DNA of 64,000 bases from Thermoactinomyces mirandus (GCF_013868055.1 NZ_JACEOL010000004.1:1-64000); one strand, 5' to 3'; shown: positions 38,495-48,502, counted from the first letter of the stretch. Notes: generated from the letters alone by a model not told the origin. Made by a program: numbers and translations.

Positions 38495-40414
38495 ATGGGG
38501 ACATTGCTAGTGCTGATCGTCTTTGCTCTTTTTCTGGTGGCAATCTTCACCGGAGGCTACAACAAAGACTTGAAAGGCTTGCTGGAAAAGAGTACTGTTT
38601 GGGATTGGCTTACCACGGTGGACCATAAAAAGATCGGTATCTTGTATTTCTTTTCGGGGATTTTCTATTTTGTGGTTGGTGGAATTGAAGCTCTTCTGAT
38701 TCGTATGCAGTTGGTTGTACCACAAAATGATTTTATCGTGGGGGATACCTATAATGAACTGATGACCATGCATGGCACCACGATGATTTTCCTGGCTGCG
38801 ATGCCTTTGATTTTTGGTTTGATGAATGTGGTTGTGCCTTTGCAAATCGGGGCCCGTGACGTTGCTTTCCCGTTTTTGAATGCATTGGGCTTTTGGCTGT
38901 TCACATTTGGAGCAATCCTGGTAAATCTGGGATGGTTTTTCGGGAATGCCCCCGATGCGGGATGGACTTCCTATGTTTCGCTTGCACTTAATGAATACAG
39001 TCCGGGGCCGGGAATTGATTATTATGTGCTTGGATTGCAGATCACCGGGATCGGGACAATGATCAGTGCGATCAACTTCCTGGTGACCATCATCAATATG
39101 AGGGCGCCCGGAATGAGCTTTTTGAGAATGCCGCTCTTTACCTGGACCACTTTTGCCACATCGGCGTTGCTTCTGTTTGCCATGCCGCCGTTGGCAGTCG
39201 GTTTGCTGCTCCTGATGTTTGACCGTTTGTTCGGGGCGAACTTTTTCGATTACACGATGGGCGGGAGTTCCATTATCTGGCAGCACCTGTTCTGGATCTT
39301 CGGCCACCCGGAAGTGTATATTGTGATTCTGCCAGCATTTGGAATCATGTCTGAAGTGATCAGCACCTTCTCCAAAAAACGGTTGTATGGATATACATCG
39401 ATGGTGTTTGCCTCGGTGTTGATTTCTTTCCTGGGTTTTATGGTATGGGTTCACCATATGTTTACAGTAGGACTGGGACCGGTGTCTAACTCCATTTTTG
39501 CGGTCGCAACGATGACCATTGCCGTTCCGACCGGCATCAAGGTATTTAACTGGCTGTTTACCATGTGGGGCGGGGAGATCCGTTTTACAACAGCGATGCT
39601 GTTTGCTCTAGGCTTTATTCCCACTTTTGTCATAGGAGGAATGACCGGGGTAATGGTGGCGTTGCCACCGGCTGACTTTCAGTATCAGGACAGCTATTTC
39701 CTTGTTGCCCACTTCCACTATACGCTTGTTGGCGGTGTTGTCATGGGGCTGTTCGCGGGAGCGTACTATTGGTGGCCAAAAATGTTTGGCAAACTGTTAA
39801 ACGAAACCTTGGGAAAAATCCATTTCTGGTCATTTTTAATCGGTTTCCATCTGACCTTCTTCCCGCAACATTTCTTGGGACTGTTCGGCATGCCGCGCCG
39901 GGTATTTACATATCAGCCTAATGTGGGGTTGGAAAACCTGAACCTGATCAGCACAATTGGCACGATAGGAATGGCGATTGGCGTATTGGCGTTTGCCGCA
40001 AACGTTGTCCTGAGCTTTGTAAAAAAGGAGAAGGTTCCAAACGATCCCTGGAATGCCCGTTCTCTGGAATGGACCATTCCGTCACCGCCGCCGGCATATA
40101 ATTTTGTTCAGACTCCATTGATCCGCGGATATGATGCCTGGTGGATTGAAAAACAGGCAGGCAACAAAAGCATGAAACCGGCAGAACCGATTGGTCCGAT
40201 CCACATGCCGTCTTCCACTTTTGTTCCGTTCCTGATGTCATTAAGTCTGTTTATTGCTGGCCTTGGATTTATTGCACGGGAGAATTTTGCGGCGGGAATT
40301 CTCGGGTTGATCATGTTCTTTATTACCATGTTTGTGCGTTCGTTTGACCGGAATCATGGTTGCCACATTGAACCCGAAGAATTTGATCAAGCCAATAAGG
40401 GGGTTAAGGCATAA
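38495..40414 (+). CDS. ctaD: Cytochrome c oxidase subunit I CtaD
   Basis: The 639-residue catalytic subunit with about 13-14 membrane helices. Haem ligands and the CuB site are visible: MTMHGTTMIF (low-spin haem His), FGHPEVYIVILP (CuB His cross-linked to Tyr, with the glutamate typical of A-type oxidases), WVHHMFTVG (CuB) and VAHFHYTLVGG (haem a3 and haem a). It reduces oxygen to water and pumps protons. The ATG follows AAAGGAGGG; the stop overlaps ctaE by 1 nt. Confidence 0.97.
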   Translation: MGTLLVLIVFALFLVAIFTGGYNKDLKGLLEKSTVWDWLTTVDHKKIGILYFFSGIFYFVVGGIEALLIRMQLVVPQNDFIVGDTYNELMTMHGTTMIFLAAMPLIFGLMNVVVPLQIGARDVAFPFLNALGFWLFTFGAILVNLGWFFGNAPDAGWTSYVSLALNEYSPGPGIDYYVLGLQITGIGTMISAINFLVTIINMRAPGMSFLRMPLFTWTTFATSALLLFAMPPLAVGLLLLMFDRLFGANFFDYTMGGSSIIWQHLFWIFGHPEVYIVILPAFGIMSEVISTFSKKRLYGYTSMVFASVLISFLGFMVWVHHMFTVGLGPVSNSIFAVATMTIAVPTGIKVFNWLFTMWGGEIRFTTAMLFALGFIPTFVIGGMTGVMVALPPADFQYQDSYFLVAHFHYTLVGGVVMGLFAGAYYWWPKMFGKLLNETLGKIHFWSFLIGFHLTFFPQHFLGLFGMPRRVFTYQPNVGLENLNLISTIGTIGMAIGVLAFAANVVLSFVKKEKVPNDPWNARSLEWTIPSPPPAYNFVQTPLIRGYDAWWIEKQAGNKSMKPAEPIGPIHMPSSTFVPFLMSLSLFIAGLGFIARENFAAGILGLIMFFITMFVRSFDRNHGCHIEPEEFDQANKGVKA

Positions 40415-41037
40415 TGGAAGTGAACACAGAAATTAAGTCAACCCGAAATATGCCTAACCATCTGGAAACGACTACTTTGGAGGGGAGAAACAAAGTACTG
40501 GGTTTCTGGCTGTTTTTAGCGGCAGAAACCGTCCTGTTTGCCTGCCTGTTTGGTACCTATCTGGCACTGCGCCATCAATCCATGGGCGGTCCGGAAAGCA
40601 GCGAGTTGTATGATCTCTCTCTTATTGCTGTGTCAACAGCAATTCTTTTAACAAGCAGTTTGACCAGTGTTCTGGCCATGGCCAAAATGAACCAGTACAA
40701 ACTGAAAGCCATGCTGACCTGGTTGGGCATTACCGTATTGCTGGGACTGTCCTTTCTGGTTCTGGAAATTTATGAGTTTGTCCATTATGTACATCTTGGA
40801 CATACTTTTATGAACAGTGCATTTGGATCTTCGTTTTACGCCCTGGTCGGAACCCATGGTGCACACGTTACGTTCGGGATCGTCTGGATCACAACACTGA
40901 TGTTTCAGGCCGCAAAACAAGGCATTACCAGGGAAACGGCACCCAAGCTGTTTGTTTCCAGTTTGTACTGGCACTTTATTGATGTGGTCTGGATCTTTAT
41001 CTTTACCCTGGTTTATCTTCTGGGAAAGGTGGGATAA
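40414..41037 (+). CDS. ctaE: Cytochrome c oxidase subunit III CtaE
   Basis: A 207-residue membrane protein with five helices, of the short Bacillus-type subunit III. VLGFWLFLAAETVLFACLFG near the N-terminus, GTHGAHVTFGIVW and the closing SLYWHFIDVVWIFIFTLVYL are typical. The ATG overlaps the ctaD stop (TAATG), indicating coupled translation. Confidence 0.95.
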   Translation: MEVNTEIKSTRNMPNHLETTTLEGRNKVLGFWLFLAAETVLFACLFGTYLALRHQSMGGPESSELYDLSLIAVSTAILLTSSLTSVLAMAKMNQYKLKAMLTWLGITVLLGLSFLVLEIYEFVHYVHLGHTFMNSAFGSSFYALVGTHGAHVTFGIVWITTLMFQAAKQGITRETAPKLFVSSLYWHFIDVVWIFIFTLVYLLGKVG

Positions 41038-41040
41038 ACG

Positions 41041-41352
41041 GTGGTACAACAACAGAACCAGTCTTCACGGGGGCGGGCCGTATCTGATAAAGCAAACCGG
41101 GAAATGAAGTATGTCATTTCATTTATTTTCATGATTTTGTTGACAGCTGCAGCTTTTTACCTGGTATCAACCGGTGCTGTAGCAGAACATCTCATCCTGC
41201 CACTGATTTTGATATTGGCAACGATTCAGGTGTTTTTGCAATTGTTTACCTTTATGCACCTGGATCAAAAGGGAACTGCATTTTACACCATTTTTATCAT
41301 AGCGGGAATTTTCTTTGCTGCGGTCTGCGTGGTGGGAATTGTCCTGATGTAA
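41041..41352 (+). CDS. ctaF: Cytochrome c oxidase subunit IV CtaF
   Basis: A 103-residue protein with three membrane helices, including LQLFTFMHLDQKG, matching the quinol/cytochrome oxidase subunit IV family. It starts at a GTG 3 nt after the ctaE stop; GGAAAGGTGGG at the end of ctaE serves as ribosome site. A terminator follows, closing the oxidase operon. Confidence 0.92.
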   Translation: MVQQQNQSSRGRAVSDKANREMKYVISFIFMILLTAAAFYLVSTGAVAEHLILPLILILATIQVFLQLFTFMHLDQKGTAFYTIFIIAGIFFAAVCVVGIVLM

Positions 41353-41360
41353 CAAACCTG

Positions 41361-41395
41361 AAAACCTCTTGTTCAAGGCAAGAGGTTTTTTACTT
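41361..41395 (+). terminator. Intrinsic terminator of the oxidase operon
   Basis: AAAACCTCTTG (41361-41371) pairs with CAAGAGGTTTT (41379-41389), followed by TTTTA. Confidence 0.92.
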
Positions 41396-41430
41396 TTATA
41401 GAATCGTTTTTAACGGAGAAGGAAAGAATT

Positions 41431-41786
41431 ATGCATAAACTGAACAATATGTCGGCACTGACAAAAAATTTTTGAAGCCGTTCCGTCCTTCATATTTTCA
41501 GATGGAATGGCAATCCGGTAACCGGCCCGGGATATTTTGCTGCCATCCATCTAGTGGGCTTGTGGGCATCTGATTGCGTTAAACCGGAAGGATTATCTGG
41601 TAATTCTGGAGCCTTTTGCGGTTGTGGATGTATATGGAGAAGTACTGATCATGATGCCGGTAGATTTATCCCCGAATATCGGTTTGTTGATCGATAGCGG
41701 AAACGACCATACACTTTCCTTGAGAAAAATGAGTATCGTTTATTGGATAGGAAGAAATGAAGAACATAAAAAACACCGAATAGCCT
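41431..41786 (+). pseudogene. Possible decayed small gene
   Basis: An ATG at 41431 with GGAGAAGG upstream opens a frame that stops at a TGA after 14 codons (41473). The same frame stays open to 41697 and contains NGNPVTGPGYFAAIHLVGLW. From about 41590 a second frame reads LVILEPFAVVDVYGEVLIMM and then VDLSPNIGLLIDSG, which looks more protein-like. This suggests one gene broken by a stop and a frameshift. I do not recognise the family. Confidence 0.3.
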
Positions 41787-41803
41787 GAGACTATACGGTG
41801 TTT
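41769..41803 (-). terminator. Intrinsic terminator of the zinc-ribbon gene
   Basis: AAAACACCG (41769-41779) and CGGTGTTTT (41795-41803) pair; on the minus strand the stem is followed by TTTTTATG. Confidence 0.8.
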
Positions 41804-41829
41804 TCAGGTTTTCCCGCATTTGAGGTTCT

Positions 41830-42048
41830 TCATAAAAAATCACTGAACGTCTTGTATTTCCTGGACACCTGGGTGTCAACGTATTGTTTCCACATTTGTT
41901 TGGCACATTCCTTGGAACAGATCGGCGATTCGAAACTTATTTCTACGTAATGTGCTTCTTTCCCACAGATTGAACAAGGAGCAGTCTTTGAAGCAGGAAC
42001 CAGAATATCTTCCCCTTGCAAATCATGTTTATGATTCAATAGGATCAT
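41830..42048 (-). CDS. Small zinc-finger-like protein
   Basis: A protein of about 72 residues with CSICGKEAHYVEI followed by SPICSKECAKQMW, giving two Cys pairs (C-x2-C and C-x3-C) likely to bind zinc. Function unknown. Starts are ambiguous: the ATG at 42048 is only 3 nt from AAGGAG, while a TTG at 42039 is about 12 nt away; an ATG at 42117 adds 23 residues without a ribosome site. A terminator follows on the minus strand. Confidence 0.65.
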   Translation of the reverse strand: MILLNHKHDLQGEDILVPASKTAPCSICGKEAHYVEISFESPICSKECAKQMWKQYVDTQVSRKYKTFSDFL

Positions 42049-42323
42049 CCTCTCCTTATTCGGTTTTGTGGTTTGCTCCACTTCCGTTAAAGGAGGAATT
42101 GATTGAAACGGAAACAATCAATTCCTCTTAACCATATTTTCTCATATCTTTTACCAGATCAAAAGCCTTTTTTCAAAGGGTAAGTGGATGTTTATAGTTA
42201 TTATAAAGCAATAAGGGAAAATTGTGCAGGGGATCGCAAAAATTTAGCCACATAATAAGAAAATCAGTCAAAAGAGAGAAATCTTCGTGAACAGACAACA
42301 AATGATATAAAGGAGGCACGGAT

Positions 42324-42452
42324 TTGTACCCTGACATACGGTACTGGACAACGGATCATGGAGGGGAGGATGGTCTTCCTTTCACTTTGCAGCCAAGCCG
42401 GGCAAAATTCACCAGGACTACAGAAAAGCTACCCAAGCCCTACCGGGGATAA
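42324..42452 (+). CDS. Possible 42-residue small protein
   Basis: A TTG start 7 nt after AAAGGAGG opens 42 codons with a charged, proline-containing product (TTDHGGEDGLPFTLQPSRAK) and no membrane helix. The ribosome site is strong, but no homologue is known to me and the frame ends against the tail of the convergent hydrolase gene. The rest of the gap, 42118-42320, shows nothing clear. Confidence 0.4.
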   Translation: MYPDIRYWTTDHGGEDGLPFTLQPSRAKFTRTTEKLPKPYRG

Positions 42453-42457
42453 CGTTT

Positions 42458-43486
42458 TCAGGTGACTGCCACATCCTTTAATTGTTGCTGAATCTGGATG
42501 GATTTTTGTTGATAAAGCAGGCTCTCTTCTTTGATTCGCAACAAGGCAACCAGGAAGGCGGAGTTTTCTTCCAGATAGGGATAATGAGCCGAATTTTCAA
42601 ACCAGATGATATCCTTGACAGGAGCCTTAATCTTCTGTAACAATCTTTCCTGCAATTCAAATGGGGACAGGAAATCGTATCTGCCTGTACAAAAGTAAAC
42701 AGGCACTTTCAGTTCATCTATCTCTTCAAACAGGTTTACTTTCATCAACTGTGTCATCAGATGGTTAAAAGAAAAACGACATCCCCGGCACCACCTGAAC
42801 CAGTCAGCAAGCGTATATTCTGAAGAGATGAACCCTTTGGCCAGATAGCGACAAAGCGACCCGTTGCGAATATCTCCGCTAAAACGGGAAAGCCAGCGTC
42901 GTTGCACATGCAAATTGCAAATGCGTTGATATGGTGGATATCCGATTCGGTTCAAGGCTCTGACAGCCCAAAAATTCCGATTGTTTCGGGCATGGATTAA
43001 TAAAAACTGGTACGAAAGCAGTTCGCTTTTTTCCGCGTCAGTCATTTGTCCAATACCGATATATGCATGAAGCAAAGATGGATGTTTCTTTGCAAAAAGA
43101 GCCCCAATAATACTTCCCCAGGAATGCGCTGCCAAATATACTTTTTTCTGTTTATACCGTTTCAGTAAAAATTGGATCAGGTCATGAGTGTCGGAAACAA
43201 GCTGTTCAAGGGTCATGGTATCCGGATCAATTTTTGCAGAGAATGATTTTCCCGCTCCCCGCTGATCCCAGTGAACAACAATAAAATGTTTTTCCAGTTC
43301 AGCCTGATAATGTCTCATGAACCCGATATGAGCCAATCCTGGACCCCCGTGCAAAAACAGGAGAATGGGATGATGATTGCTTCTGCTTCGAATCATAATG
43401 GTCTGCCTGATACCGCCTAATTTAATTGTTTCAATCGATGCCGTCCCTTTTTCCAATTGTTTGTTGGGGGTTTGACTCCTAAACAT
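42458..43486 (-). CDS. Alpha/beta hydrolase, prolyl-aminopeptidase-like
   Basis: A 342-residue alpha/beta-fold hydrolase. The oxyanion-hole motif LFLHGGPG (near residue 44), HWDQRGAGKS, the nucleophile elbow AAHSWGSIIG (Ser near 121) and the late histidine in ENSAHYPYLEE give a complete triad with an aspartate in GRYDFLSP. The layout resembles proline iminopeptidases, but substrate cannot be decided. The ATG at 43486 has only a weak GGTAGGG site. Confidence 0.82.
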   Translation of the reverse strand: MFRSQTPNKQLEKGTASIETIKLGGIRQTIMIRSRSNHHPILLFLHGGPGLAHIGFMRHYQAELEKHFIVVHWDQRGAGKSFSAKIDPDTMTLEQLVSDTHDLIQFLLKRYKQKKVYLAAHSWGSIIGALFAKKHPSLLHAYIGIGQMTDAEKSELLSYQFLLIHARNNRNFWAVRALNRIGYPPYQRICNLHVQRRWLSRFSGDIRNGSLCRYLAKGFISSEYTLADWFRWCRGCRFSFNHLMTQLMKVNLFEEIDELKVPVYFCTGRYDFLSPFELQERLLQKIKAPVKDIIWFENSAHYPYLEENSAFLVALLRIKEESLLYQQKSIQIQQQLKDVAVT

Positions 43487-43944
43487 TTGATTCCCTACCT
43501 TCGTTTATTATTCACTCGGTTAATGTTTTCGGGATAAAAAATATTCTGCATTCTTTTGAAGTTTCCTTCACCAAATTGAGATATTTCATTTTTATTACAG
43601 AAAAAGAAAAGTCGCCCGGGGGTTTGGGGAGTCATCTCAATCCAGAACCCGCAAGGGATTCGGGGCATGATGGGGCAGGAGGGAAAGACAGGTTTAATAC
43701 AATTTTTACAATTATGTAACATATGCATTATTTGAATATAACTGTAACTTTATTTGCGGGTTACGGGGAACTTTCGAAGATTGTTTGCTCCCGGGAAAGG
43801 ATGCTGCAGAAAGATTCGAGGTAATTGCGGATCAGACAGGAGAATAAACCGCTGGAGCAAATACTGAAGAGGGGACAAACAGCAGGCACGGGTTTTCCCA
43901 GCCTGTTTTCTTTGCTGGATTTGTTGGATAGCAGAAATAAAAAA
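43487..43944. other. Interval without a confident gene
   Basis: Frames on both strands are open for 70-80 codons between 43495 and 43745, including a minus-strand frame with MPRIPCGFWIEM, but none has a ribosome site and I cannot support either. The segment 43746-43940 likewise shows no start with a ribosome site. Confidence 0.4.
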
Positions 43945-43982
43945 ACACACGTTGTGGATTTTGTTCCACAACGTGTGTTTCT
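43945..43982 (-). terminator. Strong intrinsic terminator of gltB
   Basis: AAACACACGTTGTGG and CCACAACGTGTGTTT form a perfect 15-bp stem around an 8-nt loop. On the minus strand it runs into TTTTATTTC, just after the gltB stop. Confidence 0.93.
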
Positions 43983-43987
43983 CTGCT

Positions 43988-46900
43988 TTATTCTGTGGTG
44001 ATAGAGGGATCTGCCTGCTGTTTTCTGGGAATAATTTGAATAAATTCCTGGTCAAGATTTTCAAGAATGGATTCAATTTTTTCCGCTTCTTCAAACTGTT
44101 GGGACTGTAGCAATTCATCCTGATACAGACCAAGCAGTTCATTGAGATCGGCAATTCCCTTTTCACTCAGAGGTTCAATATTGACTTTGGCTCCTTTGGC
44201 AATCCGGCGCATAATCGCCCCCTCATCCAAGCCCAGCTCAGCTTGAAGGCGAAGGTAAACTACGCCTCCCGTCATCCCGGAGCAGATCCATGGTCCGGGG
44301 TCTCCCAATACCACAGCGCGGCCATCTGTCATATATTCAAAAGCAAACCCTTTTATATTGGCCCGGTCGGCAATAAAACCGACTTCATCTTTCAGGGGTT
44401 CCCTGATTTCGCCTCCGATGATTAAATCGGCGCCAGAGAGGCGAATTCCGGCCCGTGAATCAGCATCTCCCTGAACAATAAACAGTCCGGCCTGTGCTCC
44501 GTAACAAAAACCTTTTCCAACTGAACCATTGATCCGGACACCAAAGCGGTTGCCTGTTTTCAAAACTGAAACTTTTCCGCCAAATGCCGTTTTGCCTGCA
44601 CCATCCTGGGTACCCCCCATGACTCTCGCCTGGATTCCGTCTGCATGGAAAGCGGCAAATCCGTTGCCTGGGACTGAACCATCCGGAAAAATGAAAGAAA
44701 CAGGCGGTAGTTTCCGATAACTGCCATCAAGCCTTTGGCTGACCCGGGCACCGGAGTAGTCACTGAGCAACACCCGGTTGGAACTGTCAATGCCTGTAAA
44801 TGAAAAAGAACCTCCATGTTCCAGAGAAGACAAATCAATGGCATGAAAAGATTCCATCCCTGTTCCGTCAAGCTTGGCAACGGGTACTTTTTTCATGACC
44901 TTTTTGAAAGTCCAGTCATGGGTTACTTGCAAGAGAGCACGCAAATCCAGCTTATCCAATTTCCTTGTCTGCATGAGGAGATCGGATCTGCCAACCAGAT
45001 CCTGTGTCCGCTTGAACCCTAATTGTGCGGTCAGCCGTTTGATCTCGTTGCCAAAGTTGGTAAACAGATTTATCAAGGCTGCCACAGCCTGATCAAACTG
45101 GCGGGGAACAAACCGGCGCAAGCCAAGTTCTTCAGCTTCTTCAACCGATTCAATCTGGGTTGCAATCCCTACATGGCAGGTATCCAGGTGACAGCCACGG
45201 CAAGTGGTACAGCCAATTGCCAACATGGCAAGTGTTCCGAATCCGACCCGATTTGCACCAAGCAACATGATTTTGACGACATCCAATGCGCTTCTGAGGC
45301 CGCCATCGGCCCAGATTTCCACCTGATCGCGAATTCCGGCTTCGATGAGAGCGTTGTGAGCCGTTTTTACCCCGATTTCGGCAGGTAATCCGACGTGTTG
45401 CAATGCATGGATTCTTGCCGCTCCGGTTCCGCCGTCAAATCCGCTTAATGTGATGATATCTGCTCCTGCTTTGGCGATTCCTACGGCAATCGTGCCGATA
45501 TTGGGAACAATCGGGACTTTGACAATCACTTTGGCCTTGCGGTTTGCCGTTTTCAATTCTGAAATAATCTGGGCCAGATCTTCGATGGAATAGATATCGT
45601 GGTTGTTCGACGGTGAAATCAAATCGTTCCCGGGCGTTGCATTTCGGGCAGCGGCCACTTTTGCAGTAACCTTTTTGCCGGGAAGATGTCCGCCTTCTCC
45701 CGGTTTTGCGCCTTGGCCAATCTTGATTTCGAGAATATTGGCTGAGTTGGCCAGTTCAATATTGACGCCGAACCGCCCGGAAGCGATCTGGTGACCCCGT
45801 GTTTTGGGATATTTTCCGAGCATATCCTTGATTTCTCCGCCTTCTCCGTTCAGGCTGACCATGTTTAATCGATCTGCCGCTTCGGCATAGGCGCGGAAGG
45901 CAACTTCATTCTGGGAACCAAAGGACATGGAGCTGATCACCATCGGCAAATCGTGATCACCCACACTCAAGTCAACTTCCTCCGGCAAAATTTCCGACTG
46001 TTCCTTCAGCACCAGATCCGTGACATGGCGAAGCGTTACCGGGTTCTCCTGTTCCAGTTTCTCCATTTTTTTCGCAAACTCTTCGTATTTGATCGATCCG
46101 GCAGCCAGCTGGCCGATTGATTTCCAGATCCGTGGCCAGAGATGATAAAGGCGGGCTGCTTTTGCTTTTTCATTGGAATATTCTGAGTAGCGTGCTTCTG
46201 CGTCTTCTTCCAGATGGCGCCAGGTGTAACCCGCTTTATCCGATCCGCAGTAGTTGGTAATCTGCAAAACCCCAGCCACTTCCGGGTGAAGCCCGATTGA
46301 TGAGAACAGGCGGGCATATCCGCGTATTTCGTGAATGCCGATTGTCGATAAAATCTTTTCGAGCCCCTTGTTTATCGCCTGATAAAGTTTAAGGGCAGAT
46401 TTGCCTTCCAAATCGCTTATTGTGGCAAACATTAAATAGGGAGACAAGAGGTCAGCCCCCAAACCGATTGCCACCGCCAGATCATGCAGGTTTCTCAGGG
46501 CGGCGGAACGAACCAGTATTGTGCAGCGTCGGCGCAGGTTTTGTTGTCCATCGGTGATCTCTTTTCTTTTCAGAGCCTGATCCACTTTGGAAACAGCCAG
46601 GTGCGGATCGAGGAAAAGCTGGCCGTTCCGATGGCATTGTGAATCATCCAGCAGGATCAGTCTGGCACCATTTTGCACTGCATCAACGACTTGCCCGGCT
46701 ATCAGTTCCAATGTTTCCGGAATCCCGTCCCCTTTTGCACAGGTGAGGGAGAAGCGGGCAACCTGGCCGGCTTCTTCAAAGAAATGCAGCACGGATTCGT
46801 ACGCAAGGGTTGGAACTTCACTGCAAATCTCCCGGGCCATAACGCCTTCGGCCAAAATGGGTGACGGCAGTTCAATCCTGGTTGAATTACCCGGTTCAGG

Positions 46901-48502
46901 CACACTTGGATGCGGGCGACTTCCAATGACAACCCGGGTTGAAAAATGCTCAATTTCCCGTTCACGGTCAATTGCAGGATTGGTGACAACAGCCACACTT
47001 TCTTTAATAAAGTCGGAAATGTTTTGCCTTACTTTTGACAAAGCGGCCAGCGGTGCATCATGCCCAAGTGAACGGATCGGGTCTGCGCCGGTATCCGCCA
47101 TTTGTTCCACCATCTGAATTTGCTCCCGATCCCATCCAAAAGCAGCATACATGCTGTCGCTGGCTGAAATGTTTCCAGGATCGGCTCTCGTGTTGCCAAT
47201 TTGTTCCGGGGTAATGGATAAATACTTATGATATCCGGAAACATCCCCCCGTTTTTGTACCCTTTTTAACACTTTCTGCTGCAGTTCATGATGGGGGACA
47301 ACTTTTACTTCCGGCTGTAAACATACTCCTATTGTTTCTCCGGGGGCGAGCGGTTTTGGGTCACAAACCATGTCCGACGCAGGGATAATCCCCTGTTCCG
47401 AACTGAAATAAAAAACCCGTTCATTTTCAATCATCCATAAAGGCCTTAAGCCTAGTGCATCGACACTGAATGCGCATTCATCACCGAAACGGGATACAAT
47501 CCCTGCCGGGCCTTGTGCAAAGGGACCCCATGCCTGACGAAAATACGTGTACAAGTTCTTCAATTCGAGCGGCAAATGTTTGATTTCGTTCAAAATGGGA
47601 GGAAAGGCAAGTTCGATGGCTTCAAACAAGCTGAAGCCGTAACGGTGGATCAGCGTTTCCAACAGTCTGTTGAGATCTTGGGAATCGCTGCCGTCTTCGG
47701 CAAGGGGAACCCCGATCATTCTTGCTTCATCCCGCAGCTTGCACACGGTATTGATTTCTCCGTTATGACCCAGGATGGAAAATGGCTGAACGCGGAAGAA
47801 GTTTGAAAGAGTATTGGTGGAGTAACGGTTGTGTCCGATGGTGACAATCGCTTTAAAATCGGGATGGGTCAAATCGTGAAAGTACTTTGGTAACAGGCTT
47901 GCTGTTCCCATCAGCTTGTAGACAGCAGTTTGATTGGAAAAGGAAGCGACCTGAACCGGTTCCGACTGTTCAATTTCAATACTCAATTCAAACAGCCTGC
48001 CTGGCAACTGATGTTTACTTTCTGCGGAAACAGCAACTTGCCAAAAATGAGGTTCATCAGCTCTTCCGTTGGGTCCCAAAACCGAACTGTTGACCTGATC
48101 AAGTTTTTCAGCCAAAATGATAAGTTCATGTTTTTTTAACAGGGATCGAATATTTTTTTGCATTTCTTTAAAAGATAACTCATCCCGTTTTGGAACAAAC
48201 AGATGGGCAACCGCAAAATGAGGCGTATAAGCCAACGAAGGAGAAACACCTTGGCGGGACAATTCCTGGGTCCAGAGGTCGCGGGGAATATCCGTCAAGA
48301 TGCCGCAACCGTCCCCTTCTCCATTGATGAATCCTGAACGGTGTTCCATTTTGACAAGCGCGCTGATTGTATCCAGCATATTTTCCCGCTTGGGCTTTCC
48401 ATCTTTTTCGATTGTGGCGATTATACCACAGCTATCGTGTTCTTGAGCAGTCAAGTTTTGAAAACGCCCTAAATCAGCTTTCTTTTTCATGGGAACGGTC
48501 AT
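43988..48502 (-). CDS. gltB: Glutamate synthase large subunit (GltB/GltA)
   Basis: A 1504-residue enzyme making glutamate from glutamine and 2-oxoglutarate. Cys25 in EHDSCGII would be the N-terminal nucleophile after propeptide removal and starts the glutaminase domain (to about 400). A central domain and the FMN-binding synthase domain (about 780-1170) follow; IGCTTCRGCHLDTCHVG supplies the 3Fe-4S cysteines (C-x5-C-x4-C). The GXGXG beta-helix domain closes the protein. The ATG at 48502 follows GGAGGTG. No small subunit (gltD) gene lies nearby, so the partner or electron donor is encoded elsewhere. Confidence 0.93.
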   Translation of the reverse strand: MTVPMKKKADLGRFQNLTAQEHDSCGIIATIEKDGKPKRENMLDTISALVKMEHRSGFINGEGDGCGILTDIPRDLWTQELSRQGVSPSLAYTPHFAVAHLFVPKRDELSFKEMQKNIRSLLKKHELIILAEKLDQVNSSVLGPNGRADEPHFWQVAVSAESKHQLPGRLFELSIEIEQSEPVQVASFSNQTAVYKLMGTASLLPKYFHDLTHPDFKAIVTIGHNRYSTNTLSNFFRVQPFSILGHNGEINTVCKLRDEARMIGVPLAEDGSDSQDLNRLLETLIHRYGFSLFEAIELAFPPILNEIKHLPLELKNLYTYFRQAWGPFAQGPAGIVSRFGDECAFSVDALGLRPLWMIENERVFYFSSEQGIIPASDMVCDPKPLAPGETIGVCLQPEVKVVPHHELQQKVLKRVQKRGDVSGYHKYLSITPEQIGNTRADPGNISASDSMYAAFGWDREQIQMVEQMADTGADPIRSLGHDAPLAALSKVRQNISDFIKESVAVVTNPAIDREREIEHFSTRVVIGSRPHPSVPEPGNSTRIELPSPILAEGVMAREICSEVPTLAYESVLHFFEEAGQVARFSLTCAKGDGIPETLELIAGQVVDAVQNGARLILLDDSQCHRNGQLFLDPHLAVSKVDQALKRKEITDGQQNLRRRCTILVRSAALRNLHDLAVAIGLGADLLSPYLMFATISDLEGKSALKLYQAINKGLEKILSTIGIHEIRGYARLFSSIGLHPEVAGVLQITNYCGSDKAGYTWRHLEEDAEARYSEYSNEKAKAARLYHLWPRIWKSIGQLAAGSIKYEEFAKKMEKLEQENPVTLRHVTDLVLKEQSEILPEEVDLSVGDHDLPMVISSMSFGSQNEVAFRAYAEAADRLNMVSLNGEGGEIKDMLGKYPKTRGHQIASGRFGVNIELANSANILEIKIGQGAKPGEGGHLPGKKVTAKVAAARNATPGNDLISPSNNHDIYSIEDLAQIISELKTANRKAKVIVKVPIVPNIGTIAVGIAKAGADIITLSGFDGGTGAARIHALQHVGLPAEIGVKTAHNALIEAGIRDQVEIWADGGLRSALDVVKIMLLGANRVGFGTLAMLAIGCTTCRGCHLDTCHVGIATQIESVEEAEELGLRRFVPRQFDQAVAALINLFTNFGNEIKRLTAQLGFKRTQDLVGRSDLLMQTRKLDKLDLRALLQVTHDWTFKKVMKKVPVAKLDGTGMESFHAIDLSSLEHGGSFSFTGIDSSNRVLLSDYSGARVSQRLDGSYRKLPPVSFIFPDGSVPGNGFAAFHADGIQARVMGGTQDGAGKTAFGGKVSVLKTGNRFGVRINGSVGKGFCYGAQAGLFIVQGDADSRAGIRLSGADLIIGGEIREPLKDEVGFIADRANIKGFAFEYMTDGRAVVLGDPGPWICSGMTGGVVYLRLQAELGLDEGAIMRRIAKGAKVNIEPLSEKGIADLNELLGLYQDELLQSQQFEEAEKIESILENLDQEFIQIIPRKQQADPSITTE

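Noticed and set aside
38507-39457. A 316-codon minus-strand frame opposite ctaD
   Set aside because: It is complementary to highly conserved oxidase sequence and is rich in His/Gln as expected for an antisense shadow.
43495-43728. A 77-codon minus-strand frame with several cysteines
   Set aside because: No ribosome site; the opposite strand is open over the same bases, so coding cannot be decided.
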